Part shown: one piece after another, positions 8,793 through 17,180 of the stretch
Layout of the letters: each line of letters starts with the position of its first letter
How positions within the stretch are numbered: the first letter of the stretch is position 1
NCBI GenBank assembly: GCA_001915925.1
Contig: MNRL01000008.1
Span: forward strand, 40,185-104,184
Direction of reading: 5' to 3'
DNA: 64,000 bases
Origin: Clostridium sp. CAG:354_28_25
GTDB lineage: Bacteria > Bacillota > Clostridia > TANB77 > CAG-508
The notes under the pieces: model-generated
The model's input: the letters and a program-made list of their open reading frames with translations, nothing else
The model's database searches: none
Told to the model about the DNA's origin: nothing
Program-made: the position numbers and the translations under genes

Positions 8793-10053
8793 AATATCCT
8801 GTTGGTCTAACAGCTGATTTTTTTCTTTTACTTTTTTGTTTCTTATTTTTATTTGGTTTTTCAAACAATATAAGTATTAAAGCAATAATTGCTATTGCAA
8901 TTACTATATATAAAACATAAGATTTCTTTACATCATTTCCAGCTTTTAAATTAATAGTATATTGGATATTATCTATAGTATATGTTGCTGTACCAACTAT
9001 TGTATCTTTTTTTATTGGTGCTTGTAATTGCTCATTTAAAGTTATTTGTGGCTCTATAGTATCATTTAGTTTATCATTAGTAACAATTGTATTAACACCA
9101 GTTTCAGCAACTAAATTTAAGTTCTTTGTAGCAGAAGTTGCATTTTTTACATCTATTGTTTTTACAATGTCACCTGTTTTTACAATATCTTTTTTAGAGA
9201 AGTTATCAAATCCGTAATTAAATAAAGTTTTTGCATCGTTATATCTATCATTATCTGTACGAGATTTTAGTACAACAGCAATTAAGTTTTTATCATCTTT
9301 TGTTGCAGAAGATACTAAGCAATTTCCTGCTGGTGTAGTAAATCCTGTTTTTATTCCTATTGCGTTTTCATAATAATTTTTACTTTGCTTTTTTATCAAA
9401 TCATTTGTTGTTATAAGAGTTCTATCAATTCTAGAATATTTATTTGAACTAGGTAAAGTATATGATGCTGTAGATACAATTTGTCTAAATGTATCATTCT
9501 TCATTGCTTCCTTTGCAATAACTGATAAATCATAAGCTGTTGTATAGTGATTATCATCATGTACTCCATTTGGATTTACAAAGTGTGTATTTTTGCAACC
9601 TAATTCTATTGCTCGTGTGTTCATCATAGATGCAAAGCTATCAATACTTCCAGCTATATGTATAGCCAAAACATTAGCTGCTTCATTAGAAGAAGGTAGT
9701 AATAAGGCATATAGTAAATCTTTTATAGTTAATTCTTCTCCCATTTTTAATAAATCTGTAGAATATCCTGATGGAACAGAAGTTATGGCCTCTGATGTAA
9801 CAGTTGCAATATCATTTAAATCACAGTTTTCCAATGTTAGCAATGCTGTCATGATTTTTGTTGTACTTGCAGGTTCACGCTTTTCATTTGCTGATTTTTC
9901 ATATAGAACTTTTCCTGTATCATTATCAATTAAGATTGCAGATTCTGCATTGATATTTAAGTTATTGTTATCTGCAAAAGTTCTTACGGGTAGTAAGATT
10001 GATAAACCTAAAATACAAGCCATTAAGCATAAAATAAATTTTTTGAATTTCAT
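8779..10053 (-). CDS. dacA: D-alanyl-D-alanine carboxypeptidase (DacA/DacF type)
   Basis: A 424-residue low-molecular-weight penicillin-binding protein. An N-terminal signal peptide ends near ADNN. The catalytic motifs are S63-TT-K66, S121-S-N123 and K235-T-G. A PBP5_C-like beta domain follows, and a C-terminal helix with a very basic tail probably anchors it. It trims the terminal D-Ala from peptidoglycan stem peptides outside the membrane. AAAGGAG precedes the ATG. DacA and sporulation-type DacF cannot be separated here. Confidence 0.92.
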   Translation of the reverse strand: MKFKKFILCLMACILGLSILLPVRTFADNNNLNINAESAILIDNDTGKVLYEKSANEKREPASTTKIMTALLTLENCDLNDIATVTSEAITSVPSGYSTDLLKMGEELTIKDLLYALLLPSSNEAANVLAIHIAGSIDSFASMMNTRAIELGCKNTHFVNPNGVHDDNHYTTAYDLSVIAKEAMKNDTFRQIVSTASYTLPSSNKYSRIDRTLITTNDLIKKQSKNYYENAIGIKTGFTTPAGNCLVSSATKDDKNLIAVVLKSRTDNDRYNDAKTLFNYGFDNFSKKDIVKTGDIVKTIDVKNATSATKNLNLVAETGVNTIVTNDKLNDTIEPQITLNEQLQAPIKKDTIVGTATYTIDNIQYTINLKAGNDVKKSYVLYIVIAIAIIALILILFEKPNKNKKQKSKRKKSAVRPTGYYKAR

Positions 10054-10151
10054 ATTTTTACTCCTTTATAAGAATATATATATAATATATTATATTTCGA
10101 CAAATTTCAATCTTTTTTTTATTGAATTAGTAAAATAGAATAGGAGGTTAA

Positions 10152-10826
10152 ATGAACGACTTTAATTTAAAGGATAATAAAGTAATAATTGTAATTATTT
10201 CTATAATAATTATTATCTTTTTATGCGTCTTTTTTTATACGCGTAGCAATCTAGAAAATGAATATACAGAGCTAGATAATTATAATATGTTACAAAATGA
10301 AACAAATATCGAGGAAGAACAAGAAGATATTTCAAAAATATTCATACATGTTACAGGAGCAGTAAATAATGAAGGAGTAGTGGAAATAAAAGAAGGTAGT
10401 AGAATTGCCGATGCAGTAGATGCGGCAAATGGATTTTCCGAAGATGCTGATATTTCTCAAATAAATTTAGCATATCAATTAGAAGATGGGCAAAAAATTT
10501 ATATTCCAAGAATTAATGATGAAAAAATAAACGGAGAAGAGAAAGTACTACAAAAGGAATATGTAACAGACGAAGCAGGTGATGACATAATAATAGAAGA
10601 TGAAACATCAAATATTAAAAGGAAGGAAAATGAAAAAATAAATATAAATACTGCAGACCAAAGTAGACTAGAAGAAATTCCCGGTGTAGGTGAGGCTACA
10701 GCACAAAAGATAATAGAATACAGAGAACTTAATGGTAAATTTAAGACGATTGAGGATATAAAAAATGTAAGTGGAATAGGGGACAGCAAGTTTGAAAATA
10801 TGAAAGAAAAAATTTGTGTAAAATAA
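10152..10826 (+). CDS. comEA: ComEA-like DNA-binding protein (SLBB plus helix-hairpin-helix)
   Basis: A 224-residue protein with an N-terminal membrane anchor (residues 11-30), an SLBB domain (FIHVTGAVNNEGVVEIKEG) and a C-terminal double helix-hairpin-helix region (ININTADQSRLEEIPGVGE, then IKNVSGIGDSKFENM). This is the ComEA architecture; ComEA binds incoming DNA at the cell surface in competent Bacillota. TAGGAGG lies six bases before the ATG. No comEC or comEB is adjacent, so natural competence is not shown by this window. Confidence 0.88.
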   Translation: MNDFNLKDNKVIIVIISIIIIIFLCVFFYTRSNLENEYTELDNYNMLQNETNIEEEQEDISKIFIHVTGAVNNEGVVEIKEGSRIADAVDAANGFSEDADISQINLAYQLEDGQKIYIPRINDEKINGEEKVLQKEYVTDEAGDDIIIEDETSNIKRKENEKININTADQSRLEEIPGVGEATAQKIIEYRELNGKFKTIEDIKNVSGIGDSKFENMKEKICVK

Positions 10827-10896
10827 ATTAAAATATTGATAAAAAAGTAAGAATATATTAAAATATATACATAGATTTATAAAGGAGAGTAATACT

Positions 10897-11187
10897 ATGA
10901 CAAGTAAACAACGAGCTTACTTAAGAAGTTTATCAAATCATATAGAACCAATCTTTCAAGTAGGCAAGATGGGAATAAGTGATAATTTAATAAAGCAAGT
11001 AAAAGATGCTCTAAAAGCAAGAGAGCTGATAAAGATAAAAGTATTAGAAAGTGTTGAGGCACCAATAAAAGATATTGCAGAAGAGATTTCGTTACAAACA
11101 GACTCTATAATTGTGCAAATAATGGGAAACAAAATAACACTATATAAAAGAAATAAAGAAAAAACAAAAATCATTTTACCTAAGTAA
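10897..11187 (+). CDS. yhbY: YhbY family RNA-binding protein (CRM domain)
   Basis: A 96-residue single CRM/YhbY domain protein. It opens with TSKQRAYLRSLSNHIEPIFQVGKMG and contains the GxxG-type loop IMGNKITLYKR. YhbY proteins associate with pre-50S ribosomal particles. GGAGAG precedes the ATG. A GGGATTT-type hairpin repeat directly downstream appears to serve as its terminator. Confidence 0.9.
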   Translation: MTSKQRAYLRSLSNHIEPIFQVGKMGISDNLIKQVKDALKARELIKIKVLESVEAPIKDIAEEISLQTDSIIVQIMGNKITLYKRNKEKTKIILPK

Positions 11188-11198
11188 TTTATAGAGAG

Positions 11199-11261
11199 AA
11201 AGGGATTTATGGACGTTCCTCTGGGAGGGATTTTGGGGACGATCCTTAAATCCCTTTTTTG
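11199..11261 (+). repeat. GGGACG hairpin repeat acting as yhbY terminator (copy 2)
   Basis: AAGGGATTTA pairs with TAAATCCCTT. The interior holds GGACGTTCCT and GGGGACGATCCTT, and six T follow. Repeat and terminator coincide. Confidence 0.75.
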
Positions 11262-11315
11262 TTTTACAAATTAAAGATATACAAAAAAAGTAGCTGTTAA
11301 GGCTATTTTTTCAAG

Positions 11316-12047
11316 TTATAAAATATCTTTTATATAAACTTCATTCCCATTGACATCTATAAAACGAAGATTTGGAAAGCTCCTTTTCATATAGCTATCA
11401 GGAAATATTTTGTTTTTTATGAATGTTTCTATTTTACCATAAGGTTTAGGTGGCAAATTATAATATTTATTTATAGCTTTTGTTTTGTAAATAGAAATGG
11501 AATATATTGTTGCAAATAAATCAAATACTAGAAAGGAAACAACTACAATTTCTACTGTTAATGTTAGTCTATTTGTTAATTTATCAATTATTTTATCAAC
11601 TAATGGCTTTAGCCATCTTATTAAGAAAATAGCTAGAATTCCCCAGAATAAAGAGTATATAAGAGAAATTCTACCATTTAAATTAAATCTTAAATAAGAG
11701 TATTCCCAAAATCTAGTGCCATATATAGCTTCTAAAGCAAAACTTAAAAAATATTCTAATATGCTGCCTAGTAATATTCCATATAAAAATAATTTTATTG
11801 GATTGTCTTTGTACTTGTTTAATAAAACTATTAAACAAACTGCTCCAACACCATAAATAGGACAAAATGGTCCGTAAATTAAACCTTTTCTACTTTCTAG
11901 TACGCCGGTAGTTTGATAACAATATACTGTTTCGAGTATAAGACCAACAATACTAAATAAAATAAAGTACCAAAGGATCTCGTGCAGAGAAATTCCCAGT
12001 ATTTTTATATTAAATTTTGAATCTTTAATATCTTTACTTACTTTCAT
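11316..12047 (-). CDS. Putative ABC-transporter type IV / CmpB-like membrane protein
   Basis: A 243-residue polytopic protein with six or so hydrophobic segments. The motif GLILETVYCY followed by GLIYGPFCPIYGVGAV is the hallmark of the ABC_trans_CmpB family, annotated as putative ABC-transporter permease although its function is unproven. AAGGAG precedes the ATG. It is transcribed alone on the minus strand. The soluble C-terminus includes NLRFIDVNGNEVYIKDIL. Confidence 0.8.
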   Translation of the reverse strand: MKVSKDIKDSKFNIKILGISLHEILWYFILFSIVGLILETVYCYQTTGVLESRKGLIYGPFCPIYGVGAVCLIVLLNKYKDNPIKLFLYGILLGSILEYFLSFALEAIYGTRFWEYSYLRFNLNGRISLIYSLFWGILAIFLIRWLKPLVDKIIDKLTNRLTLTVEIVVVSFLVFDLFATIYSISIYKTKAINKYYNLPPKPYGKIETFIKNKIFPDSYMKRSFPNLRFIDVNGNEVYIKDIL

Positions 12048-12104
12048 AATACTCCTTAATATAACTATTATAACAAGATATCATAAATTTATTAAAAAGA
12101 AAAG

Positions 12105-12162
12105 AGCTAAAAAATATTCGATATAGATAACTGTGTAAATTTATCATATATCGAATATTTTA
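12105..12162 (-). terminator. Rho-independent terminator of the 12.2-12.9 kb gene
   Basis: Perfect 14-base arms AAATATTCGATATA (12112-12125) and TATATCGAATATTT (12147-12160) surround a 21-base loop. Read on the minus strand, the stem runs into a short T tract. Confidence 0.65.
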
Positions 12163-12178
12163 TGAGGGGGATAGGTTA

Positions 12179-12856
12179 TCAGTTACAAATAATGTACGGA
12201 TTGCGCACGTTTTTGAAGTGGTTTTTGACATATTTTATATGCCCGGTAGCGAGTCCAATTAACATTAAATCATGTATCGGACCTAAGTCCTCAGTCCATA
12301 TAAAATCGTCTTTTAGCTTATACAATCTGTATAATGAACCTTGCCCTGCTTTTATGTTGTCAAAAATATACGCAATATCCTGTTCGTGCCTTTGTAATAC
12401 ACGTAAATCAAGATAATAGGTGCAAGTTCTGAACTGCACCTTTATTATATTTTCAAATGAGATACGCTTTCTATGGCGTTTTTTGAAAATAATTGCTGAC
12501 CGAATTATTATTCTGATTTTTTCCTTGATTGTTGCAGCTACGTTTAAGTTGTTATACGATGTTTCAATCTCTTTTTCTAAAGAATTTTTTAAAACATCGT
12601 ATAATTCCTTTTCATTTTTTGAAAAAGCGGACACATCAGGTAATGTCTTCATAAGATTTTTTACTTTGTTGTGCCTAATGGCAAAAAGTAAAACCGTTGG
12701 TGAACCATCATTAGAAATATATGAGGCAACTACAAGTTCTGAAATTTTTTCTGCACCATATTTATCGATTAATGCTGAAAATTTCTCCAAGTCCTCAAAA
12801 GTATAGATGGCTTTACCATAATAGTGCCACCAATGCATTAAAAGTTCTTTTGTCAT
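12179..12856 (-). CDS. Hypothetical protein between inverted repeats
   Basis: A 225-residue protein that I do not recognise. It looks largely helical and soluble, with a basic central stretch (IIFKKRHRKRISFENIIKVQ), then RTCTYYLDLRVLQRHEQD, and a C-terminus ending RNPYIICN. There is no signal peptide or membrane helix. GAAAGGA is well placed before the ATG. Codon use is visibly less AT-biased than in neighbours (CGC, CGG, GCC occur), which suggests acquisition. A dyad ACTACA-TAT-TGTAGT lies just upstream, and 10-bp inverted repeats bracket the gene. Confidence 0.6.
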   Translation of the reverse strand: MTKELLMHWWHYYGKAIYTFEDLEKFSALIDKYGAEKISELVVASYISNDGSPTVLLFAIRHNKVKNLMKTLPDVSAFSKNEKELYDVLKNSLEKEIETSYNNLNVAATIKEKIRIIIRSAIIFKKRHRKRISFENIIKVQFRTCTYYLDLRVLQRHEQDIAYIFDNIKAGQGSLYRLYKLKDDFIWTEDLGPIHDLMLIGLATGHIKYVKNHFKNVRNPYIICN

Positions 12857-12868
12857 AAAAATCCTTTC

Positions 12869-12883
12869 TACTACAATATGTAG
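12869..12883 (-). promoter_or_regulatory. Dyad operator candidate upstream of the unknown gene
   Basis: ACTACA and TGTAGT surround ATA, about 13 bases before the start codon. The arms recall BlaI/CopY-type TACA-TGTA operators, but the spacing is three bases rather than two and no such repressor is encoded nearby. Confidence 0.35.
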
Positions 12884-12984
12884 TGAAAAAAAGAATCCCC
12901 CTCATTACTTGAAATTTGCTAAATGCTATTAAATTATAACATAAAAACTGAATTATGTAAAATAAGAAGCTTGCAAATATTAAT

Positions 12985-13527
12985 CTATTGATTATCCAAC
13001 CATTCATAATATTTAACTAAGTACTCCCAACAACCTTCTTTATCAGTTATACCATCATAATGATTTTTAACTCTTTTAATAATCTCATCTTTATCAACCC
13101 ATTTAACTTCTGAAACTTCTTCGGTTTGAAGTTTTAAATTAGAAATATCTATATCTTTGTTCACTATATAATATTCATTAAAATGTTTATTAATGATGTT
13201 TTCTTTTTCATTAACAGAAATTGAACTACCAATGAATAATATATCATTTTTAGTTAAAGTAAAGCCTAATTCTTCTTCTACTTCGCGAATAATTGATTGG
13301 AAGCCAAACTCTCCACTTAGCACATGACCACCTGCAGTTATATCCCAACAATTAGGCCATAGTTTTTTATTAGGACTACGCTTTTGCAGTAGAACTTGCC
13401 CTTTAGAATTAATAATAAAAGCAGTTACAGCCTTATGCCAAAGGCCTTTAGAGTGGCAAACTTCTCGACTTGCAGTTTTGTTTAAATATTCTCCTTTTTC
13501 ATTAAAAACATCAAAAATTTCTTCCAT
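12985..13527 (-). CDS. NUDIX hydrolase, YfcD/isopentenyl isomerase-like
   Basis: About 180 residues. The Nudix box reads G-HVLSG-E-FGFQSII-REVEEELGF, an exact fit to GX5EX7REUXEEXGU. The N-terminal part, with KGLWHKAVTAFIINSKGQVLLQKRS, places it in the YfcD/IPP-isomerase-like subgroup acting on nucleoside or prenyl diphosphates. The ATG at 13527 has AAGGAG six bases upstream, whereas the in-frame ATG at 13545 has no ribosome site, so the shorter form is chosen. The substrate cannot be told from the sequence. Confidence 0.87.
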   Translation of the reverse strand: MEEIFDVFNEKGEYLNKTASREVCHSKGLWHKAVTAFIINSKGQVLLQKRSPNKKLWPNCWDITAGGHVLSGEFGFQSIIREVEEELGFTLTKNDILFIGSSISVNEKENIINKHFNEYYIVNKDIDISNLKLQTEEVSEVKWVDKDEIIKRVKNHYDGITDKEGCWEYLVKYYEWLDNQ

Positions 13528-13624
13528 AATTTGCTCCTTTTTCATAGTTTACGAAAATTATACGAATAAGAATAATAAAATGCAAGAATATTTAAATGTT
13601 TGTATATAAAAATTTATAGCAATC

Positions 13625-13633
13625 TGATATAAT
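13625..13633 (+). promoter_or_regulatory. Extended -10 promoter of the Fic operon
   Basis: TGATATAAT fits the TGnTATAAT extended -10 pattern. No convincing -35 is present at 16-18 bases. It lies 43 bases before the first start codon. Confidence 0.5.
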
Positions 13634-13675
13634 ATACGTAATTTATAAGAATAAATGTAAGAAGGGATGAAACAT

Positions 13676-13870
13676 ATGGAATATTCAGTAGATAAAACAA
13701 CTAGAAAAGATCGAATAAAATTAGTAAAAAAAGCATTGGCGATTTCTATATCAGGAGCAGATGTACCAACAGATGAAACTTTAAATTTAACTAAAGACTA
13801 TGTTGATGGAAAGATTGAATTAGAAGAACTTCAACAGAAAATTATAGATAAATATAATAAAGATAAATAA
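13676..13870 (+). CDS. VbhA-like antitoxin of a Fic system
   Basis: A 64-residue protein resembling the antitoxin VbhA family, with KKALAISI-SGADVPTDETL and then KDYVDGKIELEELQQKI. ATG 13676 is chosen because AAGGG is nine bases upstream; the ATG at 13667 directly abuts that site. Class I Fic antitoxins inhibit by inserting an (S/T)xxxE(G/N) helix next to the Fic ATP site. At the aligned place here (residues 23-28) the residues are I-SIS-GA, so the inhibitory Glu appears to be missing. The Fic gene follows after 11 bases. Confidence 0.72.
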   Translation: MEYSVDKTTRKDRIKLVKKALAISISGADVPTDETLNLTKDYVDGKIELEELQQKIIDKYNKDK

Positions 13871-13881
13871 GGAGAATAGTT

Positions 13882-14589
13882 ATGAAAGATCCATATATAC
13901 AAGAAAACGGAACTCTAAAAAATAAATTAGGAATAGAAGAGTATGATGATTTAAATAAAGCGGAAAAAGATATAGGGTTTGTAAAATTAATTGATGTAAA
14001 TAAAGCTTTTAAGAAGAGATATGACGCAGAGTTCTTCAAAACAATACATAAGCATATTTTTGGAGATATTTTTGATTGGGCTGGAGAATTTAGGTCAGTT
14101 CCAATCGAGAAAATAGAAGTTGTAATACCAGGTTTAAGTTTACATTATTCTGAACCAGAAGACATTCCAGAAGATTTAGATTCTGCGCTAGATGTTTTAA
14201 ACAATACTAGTTGGCAAGGAAAAAACATAGAGGAAATAGCCTCAGAATTTACACAGGGGCTAGCAAGGATTTGGCGAGTACATCCTTTTAGAGACGGAAA
14301 TACAAGAACAACTTTAGCGTTTGCTGATATTTATGCCAAAGAACATGGCTTTCCGATGGATATTTCAATGTTATTAGATCAACTTTCTAGAGTTACAGAT
14401 GAGAATGGTAAAATTAGGAGGTATAGTATTAGGGATAAATTTGTATTAGCAGCATTAGATAAAAAAGATTATCCAGAGCCAGAACATCTAACAGCCCTAA
14501 TAAAAACAGCGATTCAAAAAGGAATAAGCCAAGAAAAACAAAGACAGGGTAATATATTAGGAGACAATGAAGAGGACGAAGTAAGGTAA
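13882..14589 (+). CDS. Fic family protein (AMP transferase type toxin)
   Basis: A 235-residue protein. The Fic catalytic motif is HPFRDGNTRTT with His134, a common variant of HxFx(D/E)GNxR. Earlier hallmarks are FKTIHKHIFGDIFDWAGEFR and ASEFTQGLARIWRVHPF. Fic enzymes transfer AMP or other nucleotide parts from a nucleotide donor to target hydroxyls. It follows the VbhA-like gene closely, and the pair forms a toxin-antitoxin module; no Fic self-inhibitory helix is evident in the protein itself. Three more genes follow in the same direction before a terminator. Confidence 0.9.
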   Translation: MKDPYIQENGTLKNKLGIEEYDDLNKAEKDIGFVKLIDVNKAFKKRYDAEFFKTIHKHIFGDIFDWAGEFRSVPIEKIEVVIPGLSLHYSEPEDIPEDLDSALDVLNNTSWQGKNIEEIASEFTQGLARIWRVHPFRDGNTRTTLAFADIYAKEHGFPMDISMLLDQLSRVTDENGKIRRYSIRDKFVLAALDKKDYPEPEHLTALIKTAIQKGISQEKQRQGNILGDNEEDEVR

Positions 14590-14624
14590 ACTAACAAGGG
14601 AAAATAGTAAAATGGAGTAATAAA

Positions 14625-15224
14625 ATGGAAAAAAATAAAATGAGTAAACCAGCAATTTTTATGCATAGTGTAATAATTGTTACATGTTTAGCAAGTATTA
14701 TTTGTTTTACGTTATACTATGGAAATATATATAAAAGCGAAGTTGTTTTATGGACTGGTATAACAGCATTTACTATAATGTATCATTTTTGGATGAGAAT
14801 TATTATGGGAAATGTTACTAAGCTATTTAAAAAACATATAACATATAAACAATGGTGGTTTAAAGAGAGAAAATTTGAAAAGAAACTGTATCAAAAATTA
14901 AAAGTGAAAAAGTGGAAAGGAAAGGCACTTACATATAATCCAGCAACATTTTCACTAAAGGAGCATTCATTAGAGGAAATAGCAAATACAATGGCAAAAT
15001 CAGAATTGGACCATTGGGTGAATGAAGCTATTTCTGTTTCAACAATTTTCTTTTCTACAATATGGGGACAATTTTGGATATTTCTTATAACTGCACTTTG
15101 TGCTATGGCTTTTGATAGTCAATTTATTATTATGCAAAGGTATAATAGACCAAGAATATTAATAGCTATGCAGAAAGAAAAGAAGAAATCTTTAAAACAG
15201 GATACAATTATTTTAAATAAATAA
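14625..15224 (+). CDS. CrtO-like (glycosyl-diaponeurosporenoate acyltransferase family) membrane protein
   Basis: A 199-residue protein with two N-terminal membrane helices (residues 10-30 and 36-55), a soluble stretch with KWWFKERKFEKKLYQKLKVKKWKG, and one or two helices near residues 140-165. The motif QRYNRPRI near the C-terminus resembles the CrtO acyltransferase family, members of which are common in non-carotenoid Bacillota. Its role beside a Fic system is unknown. GGAG precedes the ATG. The gap to Fic is 35 bases and to the next gene 11. Confidence 0.55.
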   Translation: MEKNKMSKPAIFMHSVIIVTCLASIICFTLYYGNIYKSEVVLWTGITAFTIMYHFWMRIIMGNVTKLFKKHITYKQWWFKERKFEKKLYQKLKVKKWKGKALTYNPATFSLKEHSLEEIANTMAKSELDHWVNEAISVSTIFFSTIWGQFWIFLITALCAMAFDSQFIIMQRYNRPRILIAMQKEKKKSLKQDTIILNK

Positions 15225-15235
15225 GGTGAAAACAT

Positions 15236-16741
15236 ATGACAATTAAAATTGAAGTAGATGGATTATTAAAAAAATATGAAGACAATGATTCTAAAAATTT
15301 AGCAAAGGCAAGCAAAGCGTTAAGTGAAAAGGATACTTGGCACAAAAGTATTATAGATGAAAATGGGGAAGAAGTTAATATAACATTGCTATTAGCATAT
15401 GAATATTCAAAAGGAATAGAAAATATTACTAATGGTATAGTAAGTTTTGATGAAGCACTAAGTAAGTTAATGGAAATTGATAATTTAGTTCTAGGTGAAT
15501 TTAATGAGAATAATGATGACATATTATATGGTAAGAACTATCAAGATAAAACCATGATGATGGCAAATTCACAAGAATACTATGATACTGTAAGAAAGCA
15601 TACGGGAGCAATGAATGTTTGCTATTTCGATAAAAATGGTAAGCTAGCAGATACAGTAGCTATATTTAAAGAAGTTAGAGATAGCGAAGGGAAAAAGTTA
15701 CGAGAGGGAGCAACATTTCATGATTTAACAGATTTAAGAGACACTTTTTTTCATGAGGTGACTCATCATATGGAAAAAGATTTTGTACCAAAAGCTGAAC
15801 CACAGATGTATACAAGTATAGATGGAAGAACATACAGTAATTATGATAAAGTAGATAGATATAGAAAAGTGGAATATGTAAACGGAGCAAGAATCATATC
15901 AGAAGTTATAGATTTACCAGCAGAAAGTCAATTTAATATTTCAACAGGTTTAACAACAACTGAAATATTACCTAATGGAGAAGAAGTAATACATAATCAA
16001 GTAACAGAAGGTTTTGTACAAGCAGTTGCAGTGGCAATAACAAGAAGTTTAGGTTGTCCAGAACAAGAGATTAGAACAGATAAATATTTTGAAAAAACGC
16101 AAATGGCTTTTAAAGTAATAGAAGCAAGGGATAAAGACTTAGGACAAGGACAAACTTTTGCAGATTTTATACGTCATTCATACCAAATAAAAGGAGAACT
16201 TGAACAAATTCATGTACAAGGAAAGAATGCATTACAATACATATCTGATTATGGAGAAATGTCAGATAGGGGAAAAACAACAAAATCAAAGATTATTAGG
16301 GGATTTGGATATTTAGGAAAAAAATTAGATTATCCTCTAGAAAAACAAGAAGAAATAGAAAATTCAAGAATATTAGGAAAAACAGAATTAACTGAAGATG
16401 AAACAGAAAATTTGAGAACGATGTTATTAAATGGAAAGACCGATGCTGAATCTAAAGAAATTGTAGATGATTTTGTTGGTAGATATACAGGAGCATTAGC
16501 AGAAGAAAAAAGTTTTTTTGATGCAATTCCATCACAATTAGATTTTTCAAAATTTAAAACAGAGGAAATTGGAATTGATGAATATATAAAAAAGCAAGAA
16601 GCTAAACATATTTCCATGAAGGATATTGTAAAAAATGCAATAAGTAATGGGCTTGACTTAGAACAAGTAGAGCAAATGGATAGAGTTGAAAATGTTTTAT
16701 CTAATGAAAGAAATGAAGAAGGAGTAACAAAAGATGAATAA
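15236..16741 (+). CDS. Predicted zincin metallopeptidase-like protein of unknown family
   Basis: A 501-residue soluble protein that I do not recognise as a named family. It contains FFHEVTHHM, an HExxH zinc site with His173, Glu174 and His177. Eighty-one residues later, VTEGFVQAVA offers Glu258 as a third ligand in gluzincin style. The N-terminal half also carries GAMNVCYFDKNGKLADTV; the C-terminal third is helical and charged. There is no signal peptide, so it should act in the cytoplasm unless exported by another route. AAGGTGA precedes the ATG. Its last bases overlap the following gene, showing close coupling. Confidence 0.65.
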   Translation: MTIKIEVDGLLKKYEDNDSKNLAKASKALSEKDTWHKSIIDENGEEVNITLLLAYEYSKGIENITNGIVSFDEALSKLMEIDNLVLGEFNENNDDILYGKNYQDKTMMMANSQEYYDTVRKHTGAMNVCYFDKNGKLADTVAIFKEVRDSEGKKLREGATFHDLTDLRDTFFHEVTHHMEKDFVPKAEPQMYTSIDGRTYSNYDKVDRYRKVEYVNGARIISEVIDLPAESQFNISTGLTTTEILPNGEEVIHNQVTEGFVQAVAVAITRSLGCPEQEIRTDKYFEKTQMAFKVIEARDKDLGQGQTFADFIRHSYQIKGELEQIHVQGKNALQYISDYGEMSDRGKTTKSKIIRGFGYLGKKLDYPLEKQEEIENSRILGKTELTEDETENLRTMLLNGKTDAESKEIVDDFVGRYTGALAEEKSFFDAIPSQLDFSKFKTEEIGIDEYIKKQEAKHISMKDIVKNAISNGLDLEQVEQMDRVENVLSNERNEEGVTKDE

Positions 16742-17177
16742 TTTATATGCAAAAGCATACACAGAAGTATTAGAAATTATCAATCATTTTTCTGAAGATG
16801 AATATAAAAAAATCCCGAAAGAAAAAATTGATTTTTACGAAAAACATAAAGACAGAAAGTACGATTTTAAAATAAATCCAAATATTGATTTGGCTGAACA
16901 GAATATTTCCAGAAAGGCAAATGCTATATTGGTTTCACTATTTAGAGACTATTTTGCTACAGCTAAGCAAAAAGAAATATTAAAGAACTTGTTACAGCAG
17001 AATCAAGAAAAGCTTGAAAAAGAAAAATATCTAAAATATAATCCTGATAATATATTTAATAAATCTAATAGTAATATAAATGATTCAAAAGACAAAGTTG
17101 CATTAGTTGAGATAAAAAATGAAGTATGGTATAGAAAGATTTTAAATTTCTTTAAAAGAATTTTTTTGAAACATTAA
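16734..17177 (+). CDS. Hypothetical helical protein, last gene of the Fic operon
   Basis: A 147-residue protein. It opens NNLYAKAYTEVLEIINHF and continues with KIPKEKIDFYEKHKDRKY and NISRKANAILVSLFRDYFAT. I associate this pattern with short uncharacterised proteins of gut Clostridia, without known function. The middle is a charged helix, and the C-terminus is basic and aromatic (WYRKILNFFKRIFLKH), possibly membrane-associating. It overlaps the zincin gene by eight bases, so it may be that protein's partner. A strong terminator follows three bases after the stop. Confidence 0.6.
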   Translation: MNNLYAKAYTEVLEIINHFSEDEYKKIPKEKIDFYEKHKDRKYDFKINPNIDLAEQNISRKANAILVSLFRDYFATAKQKEILKNLLQQNQEKLEKEKYLKYNPDNIFNKSNSNINDSKDKVALVEIKNEVWYRKILNFFKRIFLKH

Positions 17178-17180
17178 AAT

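Larger units (their letters stand above)
12163..12904. mobile_element. Possible small cassette bounded by 10-bp inverted repeats
   Basis: TGAGGGGGAT at 12163-12172 and ATCCCCCTCA at 12895-12904 are perfect inverted repeats enclosing one gene. A TTA triplet lies directly outside each end and could be a target duplication, though three bases may be chance. No transposase is present. Confidence 0.3.

Noticed and set aside
9593..10138. A 181-codon open frame on the plus strand opposite dacA
   Set aside because: It lies antisense to a clear penicillin-binding protein gene with intact motifs and no plausible ribosome site. It is a shadow of codon bias.
14281..14313. Loss of function in Fic because HPFRDGNTRTT differs from HxFx(D/E)GNGRxxR
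   Set aside because: The GNTR variant is common in active-looking Fic proteins of Bacillota.
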